Source: AC-51 sp036265325
Lineage (GTDB): Bacteria > Actinomycetota > UBA4738 > HRBIN12
Reading direction: 5' to 3'
DNA length: 64,000 nucleotides
NCBI GenBank assembly: GCA_036265325.1
Contig: DATAPH010000046.1
Span: forward strand, 1 to 64,000
The notes below the pieces were generated by a model. That model had not been told where the DNA came from. It saw nothing but the letters and a program-made list of their open reading frames with translations, and did no database searches. Positions 60,010 through 64,000 of this stretch are shown piece after piece (position 1 is the first letter of the stretch; the number at the start of each line of letters is the position of its first letter). The translations under genes and the position numbers were made by a program.

Positions 60010-60639
60010 GTGACCGTCATCCCGTTCTACGGGGCCGACGATCCGGCGATGTTCGCGATCGAGCGTGCCGCGATGGACCGGGATCGGCTCGTCGTTCAGG
60101 CCCTCGACGAGCTGCTCCCGGCCGGCCGGGTGCTGGACGTGGGCGCCGGCGACGGGTTCATGGCCGAACGGCTCGGCGCGAGCCGGCGGGTCGTCGCGCT
60201 CGAGCCGAGCGCCGGGATGATCCGCAACCGAGACCTGCCCTGGGTCCAAGGGGACGCCGAGCATCTCCCGTTCGTCGACGCCAGCTTCGATGGCGCGTAC
60301 GCGACGTGGGCGTACTTCTTCTCGCGGGACTGGGATCCAACGCCGGGCGTTCGGGAACTCGATCGAGTCGTGCGGCCGGGCGGGCCGCTCGCCATCGTCG
60401 ACAACCTCGGCGGCGACGCGTTCGCATCCATGGCGGATGGCGACATCAGCGCCGACCCCGCGTGGTGGCGCGCGCAAGGGTTCGATACACGGGTCATCGA
60501 GACGGCGTTCCGCTTCGACGACCTGGACGAAGCGCGCCGCCTGCTCGGCTTCTTCTTCGGCGATCGGGGGGTCATCGGCGCCGCGCTCGACGTTCCCTTC
60601 CACGTCGGGCTGTTCACGCGGCGCAGCCTCGGCCCTTGA
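60010..60639 (+). CDS. Class I SAM-dependent methyltransferase
   Basis: A 209-residue single-domain enzyme with a GTG start. Motif I is VLDVGAGDGFMAERLG (about 41-56), then the acidic ALEPS. The post-motif LPFVDASFDGAYATWA and VVRPGGPLAIVDN follow the UbiE-like pattern. The substrate is unknown. It is in an operon with the nitroreductase gene and ends at a hairpin terminator. Confidence 0.87.
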   Translation: MTVIPFYGADDPAMFAIERAAMDRDRLVVQALDELLPAGRVLDVGAGDGFMAERLGASRRVVALEPSAGMIRNRDLPWVQGDAEHLPFVDASFDGAYATWAYFFSRDWDPTPGVRELDRVVRPGGPLAIVDNLGGDAFASMADGDISADPAWWRAQGFDTRVIETAFRFDDLDEARRLLGFFFGDRGVIGAALDVPFHVGLFTRRSLGP

Positions 60640-60647
60640 CCGGGCCG
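60630..60647 (+). terminator. Hairpin terminator overlapping the methyltransferase stop
   Basis: Stem CGGCCC / GGGCCG with a six-base loop that includes the TGA stop codon, followed by GTTTCCC. It separates this pair from the MFS gene, 164 bases away. Confidence 0.5.
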
Positions 60648-60811
60648 GTTTCCCTGGGCATCATGCCCGCGACGTGCCAAGGCTCTAGCGACAGACCACG
60701 ACCGCGCACGGGTCCACCGCGGCCCGTGTTCCGCCGACGCGTGGCGCCGCCGCTGGAGCCTCTTTCGTGCTCCGATGCTGAACGCGCCTTCGTCCGTCCG
60801 AAGGACCTGCG

Positions 60812-62068
60812 ATGAGGCAAGACGCTTCGACCGCCTACGCGATCTACGTCGCCGGCGACGGGTTCCTGTTCCGCATGATCTTCACCGTCTATTCGATCTT
60901 CGTCGTGCTCACGCTCGGCTTCACGCCGTTCCAGCTCGTGCTGCTCGGCACGATCCTCGAGGGCACCTATCTGTTGTGCGAGGTGCCGACCGGCGTCGTC
61001 GCCGACACCGTGAGCCGGCGGCTGTCGGTGGTGATAGGGCTGGTCGGGTCCGGACTTTCGTTCCTCGTACTGGGGTTGTCGCACTCATTCCTCGTCGTGG
61101 CGCTCACGCAGGTGATGTGGGGCTTCTTCGCGTCCTTCCAAAGCGGCGCCGACGTCGCGTGGCTCACCGACGAGCTGGGGGAGGAGGCGGCTCGGCCGCA
61201 TTACCTCCGCGGCTCGCAGATCGGGAACGCCGCTGCGCTCGCCGGCATCGTCGTGGGCATCGCGCTCGCGACGATCAACTACCGCCTGCCGATCATCCTT
61301 GCGAGCTTCGGCGTGATCGTGTTCGGCCTCGCGATGCTGTTCGTGATGCCCGAGGATGGCTTCGAGAAGAGGCAGCGCGCCGAGGGCGAGCGCATCCACA
61401 CCGGCATGGTGAACACCTTCAGGGACGGCCTGCGTCAGATCCGGTCCCACCATGTGCTCGTCCTGATCCTCGGCGTCGCCGCGTTGCACGGCGCCTCCAC
61501 GGAAGGGTTCGACCGGCTCTCCGACTTCCATCTATTAAAGGACATCGGGCTGCCGGCGATCGGCAACCTCGACCGTATCGTGTGGTTCGGCGTGATCGAC
61601 GGCGTGGCACTGATCCTGGGGATCGTCGCGCTCGCGGTGTTCAAGCGTCGGTCGCACCTGAACGGCCACGCGCATGTCGCGCGGATCCTGCGCGTCATCG
61701 ACCTCGTGCTGATCGCAGCGGTCGTCGTGTTCGGGTTGGCGGGCGTGTTCTGGCTGGCGTTGCTCGCGATGTGGGTCGTCGCCGCGATCCGGAACATCCG
61801 CGAGCCGATCTTCGATGCGTGGGTGAATCAAGGGCTGGACCCGTCCACGCGAGCCACGATCAACTCGATGGGGTCGCAGTGCGACGCGATCGGGCAAGCC
61901 GCCGGCGGACCTGTGCTCGGCCTCATCGGCAACGCATCTGTCCCCGCTGCGCTCGTGGTGTCGGGGCTCCTGCGACTGCCGGCGCTGCTTCTCTATGGGC
62001 GTGCGATCAAGCGGGGCACGGTCGGAACGGCAAAGCCGACGGGCGATGTCCTGGAGCTCGAGGAATGA
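60812..62068 (+). CDS. Major facilitator superfamily transporter
   Basis: A 418-residue membrane protein with about 12 helices. The MFS loop between helices 2 and 3 reads PTGVVADTVSRRLSVVIG. A central cytoplasmic loop lies near 185-215 (EDGFEKRQRAEGERIH). The start is ATG 60812 after GAAGGACC. Substrate unknown; the pattern is like drug or metabolite efflux carriers. Confidence 0.9.
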   Translation: MRQDASTAYAIYVAGDGFLFRMIFTVYSIFVVLTLGFTPFQLVLLGTILEGTYLLCEVPTGVVADTVSRRLSVVIGLVGSGLSFLVLGLSHSFLVVALTQVMWGFFASFQSGADVAWLTDELGEEAARPHYLRGSQIGNAAALAGIVVGIALATINYRLPIILASFGVIVFGLAMLFVMPEDGFEKRQRAEGERIHTGMVNTFRDGLRQIRSHHVLVLILGVAALHGASTEGFDRLSDFHLLKDIGLPAIGNLDRIVWFGVIDGVALILGIVALAVFKRRSHLNGHAHVARILRVIDLVLIAAVVVFGLAGVFWLALLAMWVVAAIRNIREPIFDAWVNQGLDPSTRATINSMGSQCDAIGQAAGGPVLGLIGNASVPAALVVSGLLRLPALLLYGRAIKRGTVGTAKPTGDVLELEE

Positions 62069-62099
62069 CGAAGGCCGATCGGGCGTTCAGGCTGACGTG

Positions 62100-62882
62100 A
62101 TGGACGAACCCACCCCGATGCCGACGGTCTATCTCGGTCATGGCGCGCCGCCGTTGGTCGATGACCAGCTCTGGGTCTCGCAGCTCCAAGGCTGGGCGAG
62201 GGAGATGCCAAAGCCCAAGCAGATCCTCGTCGTCTCCGCGCACTGGGAGTCGGCGCCGCTCACGGTCGGCGCGACTGATGGCAAGACGCCGCTCACGTAC
62301 GACTTCTACGGGTTTCCGCAGCGGTTCTACGAGATGACGTACTGGTCCCCGGGCGCGCCCGAGCTCGCGGCCGACGTCAAGGCGATGATGCCCGACACCG
62401 AACCCGTCGCCGAAGCGCCGGACTACGGCTTGGATCACGGTGCGTTCGTGCCGCTGCTCGTGATGTACCCCGAGGCGGACATCCCGGTGCTGCAGATCTC
62501 GATGCCGGATCTCGACCCCGGGCACCTGTTCTCGATCGGCCAGCGGTTGCGTCCGCTGCGCGACGAGGGCGTGCTGATCATGGGCTCCGGGTTCATGACC
62601 CACGGCCTTCCGTTCCTGCGCGATTGGCGTCCCGACGCCGAGCCGCCCGGCTGGTCGCGCGAGTTCGACATCTGGGCGGCGGAGTCGCTCGATCAGGGCG
62701 CGATCGACCGGCTGATGGACTTCCGGAAAGCGCCCGGCATGCCGTACGCACATCCCACCGTCGAACACTTCGCGCCGCTGTTCGTCACGCTCGGCGCGGC
62801 GAGCGACCCGGAGGCCAAGCCCGAGACCGAGATCGAGGGGTTCTTCCTCGGCCTCGCGAAGCGATCGTTCCAGATGGCCTGA
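62100..62882 (+). CDS. LigB-family extradiol dioxygenase (4,5-DOPA dioxygenase type)
   Basis: A 260-residue enzyme of the YgiD/DODA class, which opens catechol-type rings with a divalent metal. The histidines expected at the metal site are in YLGHGAPPL (His14), VSAHWESAP (His48) and the HPTVEHFAPLFV block. LDHGAFVPLLVM (His113) is also conserved. GTG 62097 directly before ATG 62100 is an alternative start. It lies 31 bases after the MFS gene. Confidence 0.9.
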   Translation: MDEPTPMPTVYLGHGAPPLVDDQLWVSQLQGWAREMPKPKQILVVSAHWESAPLTVGATDGKTPLTYDFYGFPQRFYEMTYWSPGAPELAADVKAMMPDTEPVAEAPDYGLDHGAFVPLLVMYPEADIPVLQISMPDLDPGHLFSIGQRLRPLRDEGVLIMGSGFMTHGLPFLRDWRPDAEPPGWSREFDIWAAESLDQGAIDRLMDFRKAPGMPYAHPTVEHFAPLFVTLGAASDPEAKPETEIEGFFLGLAKRSFQMA

Positions 62883-62901
62883 ATCCGGCCGGGCGTGCCG
62901 A

Positions 62902-62907
62902 TACCCT
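62902..62907 (+). promoter_or_regulatory. -10 box in front of a second leaderless mini-ORF
   Basis: TACCCT ends 7 bases before the ATG at 62915. Confidence 0.5.
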
Positions 62908-62914
62908 GGCTCGC

Positions 62915-62953
62915 ATGCGGACCGAGGTTCTCGCACTCGTCGCGGCCGTCTGA
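62915..62953 (+). CDS. Leaderless 12-codon upstream ORF of the M48 peptidase
   Basis: Reads MRTEVLALVAAV and stops at TGA 62951-62953, whose last base is the first of the M48 ATG (TGATG). The peptidase has no Shine-Dalgarno of its own, so its translation may depend on termination of this mini-ORF. Confidence 0.42.
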   Translation: MRTEVLALVAAV

Positions 62954-64000
62954 TGGCGGTCATCGATCTAGAGAAGATCGGGTACTTCTCTGAGGAAGAG
63001 CGCGCACGAGCCGCTGCGTTCGCTCGCCGGCGGTATGTGCGGTGGGTTTGGCGCCAAGGGCTGTACGCCGTGGCGATCCTCGGCGTCTACGTCTCCGGAC
63101 TCGCCCGGACGATGTCGACGGAGTCGTCGGGAACGCAGGCGGTGTGGAACATCTCGGCGTTGTGCCTCGCGGTCGGGTGGGCCTTGTCGCTGCCGGTCGC
63201 GTTCATCGGGGCTCGTGACGAACGCGAGCAAGGCTTGTCGCACGGATGGCGCCGGCTGCCGGTTCGGTCGCTGGTGTGGGGTCTGCTTCTTATCCTCATC
63301 GGTCCCGCGTGGATGCAACAGGTGTGGGACGTCGTGGTTTCGGGGTACGGGCAGATGACCTCTGCGATCATCTGGCTTCCGGTCGGGCTGCTGATCGTGC
63401 CCCTCATCGTTTCGGCGTCGGCGCACAAGGTCGACGACCCGCCGACCGTCGCACGGCTCGCCAGCCTGATCCGGCGATCGCGTGTCCGGCTCGATGCCGT
63501 CCGGATCCGGAAGGTGATGCAGGGAACACGCCGTCAGAACGCGTTCGTGATCGGGGTGTGGCCGACGCGGCGGCTGGTGGTGTTCGACACGCTCGCCGCG
63601 GAGGGACCCATCTGCCTGGACGCCGCGGTGGCGCACGAACTCGGACATATGCGGCTGCATCACACCATCAAGCGACTCGCCGTCTTCATCCTCGTGTTCG
63701 GCGCTGCCTTCGTCGCGACGGTGACGCTCGTCGATCGCCTGCCCGACGTGTACCTCCGACAGAGCCTCCCTTGCTTCAACTTCATCTGGCCCGGGTGCCA
63801 AGCGTTCCGCGCGCCCGACCCGACATACGTGCCTGTGATCCTGCTCCTGTGGGGGGCGTTTGGGATCCTGCTCAGGCCGATCCTGGTCGGGTTCATCAGG
63901 AATCAAGAGCGCGACGCGGATCTGTTCGGGGTCCGGGTTACGCGCGATCCGCTCGGGTTCTCGCTGTTGTTGCAGCGGCTCGCGCTATCCAACCTGGCCG
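62953..64000 (+). CDS. M48-family membrane metallopeptidase, N-terminal part
   Basis: The ORF runs off the window edge; about 349 residues are present. Several transmembrane segments precede and follow the catalytic helix. The zinc motif is HELGH (His228, Glu229, His232), and the third ligand is Glu319 in NQERDADLFG. This is the HtpX/Ste24-like layout, a membrane protease for quality control or CAAX-type cleavage. The start is ATG 62953 (MAVIDLEKIGYFSEEERARA). The downstream part lies outside the window. Confidence 0.88.
   Translation, partial: MAVIDLEKIGYFSEEERARAAAFARRRYVRWVWRQGLYAVAILGVYVSGLARTMSTESSGTQAVWNISALCLAVGWALSLPVAFIGARDEREQGLSHGWRRLPVRSLVWGLLLILIGPAWMQQVWDVVVSGYGQMTSAIIWLPVGLLIVPLIVSASAHKVDDPPTVARLASLIRRSRVRLDAVRIRKVMQGTRRQNAFVIGVWPTRRLVVFDTLAAEGPICLDAAVAHELGHMRLHHTIKRLAVFILVFGAAFVATVTLVDRLPDVYLRQSLPCFNFIWPGCQAFRAPDPTYVPVILLLWGAFGILLRPILVGFIRNQERDADLFGVRVTRDPLGFSLLLQRLALSNLA

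Noticed and set aside
1..64000. tRNA genes, insertion sequences, CRISPR arrays, replication origin
   Set aside because: No cloverleaf with T-loop signature, transposase, repeat-spacer array or DnaA-box cluster was seen in any intergenic space.

Overview
The window is a GC-rich, gene-dense stretch of an actinobacterial chromosome. The lineage is inferred from gene order (map / infA-rpmJ-rpsM-rpsK-rpoA-rplQ-truA, rplM-rpsI-glmM, glmS-acpS-nnr-alr-tsaE-tsaB-rimI-tsaD), frequent GTG/TTG starts, and many genes that appear to be transcribed without a leader (a TAnnnT-like -10 box 6-9 nt before the start codon). Several features, such as foreign genes between map and infA, no rpsD in the alpha operon and a long basic tail on L13, fit a deep-branching or uncultured member better than a well-studied genus. 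No tRNA, rRNA, insertion sequence or CRISPR array was seen. No gap longer than about 300 bases lacks a gene.

Region 1 (1-9.1 kb): the end of map, a secreted NHL-repeat protein, a frameshifted M23 peptidase, then the ribosomal/RNA polymerase alpha operon and truA. Region 2 (9.1-13.3 kb): an arsenic-type ArsR with a divergent 14-codon cysteine-rich ORF, a membrane-anchored sulfite-oxidase-fold molybdoenzyme, and an ECF sigma/anti-sigma pair. Region 3 (13.5-31.3 kb): rplM-rpsI, RtcB, and cell-wall precursor genes (glmM, glmS, alr) interleaved with arsenic detoxification genes (arsC, arsR, arsM). It continues as one tightly coupled run: acpS, nnr, alr, uracil-DNA glycosylase, the t6A tRNA-modification genes tsaE/tsaB/tsaD with rimI, a sugar epimerase and a beta-lactamase-fold hydrolase.

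Region 4 (31.3-35.1 kb): a compact three-gene operon of phosphosulfolactate synthase (ComA), phosphosulfolactate phosphatase (ComB) and a fused ATP-grasp ligase-methyltransferase. This is the best candidate for an undescribed biosynthetic pathway, plausibly making a conjugated and methylated sulfolactate compound.

Region 5 (35.1-57.8 kb): a secreted subtilase, then a Wzx/Wzy-type exopolysaccharide locus. It holds an initiating sugar-phosphate transferase, two glycosyltransferases, a polysaccharide deacetylase, a flippase, a polymerase/ligase, two Wzz-like proteins and two paralogous secreted proteins of unknown family. It also has three alkaline-phosphatase-superfamily enzymes and three sulfotransferases. 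Two of the sulfotransferases are translationally coupled to the flippase and to the polymerase, which suggests a sulfated polymer.

Region 6 (57.8-64 kb): stand-alone metabolic genes (FAD oxidoreductase, nitroreductase, methyltransferase, MFS transporter, LigB-type dioxygenase) and the start of an M48 peptidase. Two of these genes are preceded by apparently leaderless mini-ORFs of 10 and 12 codons.
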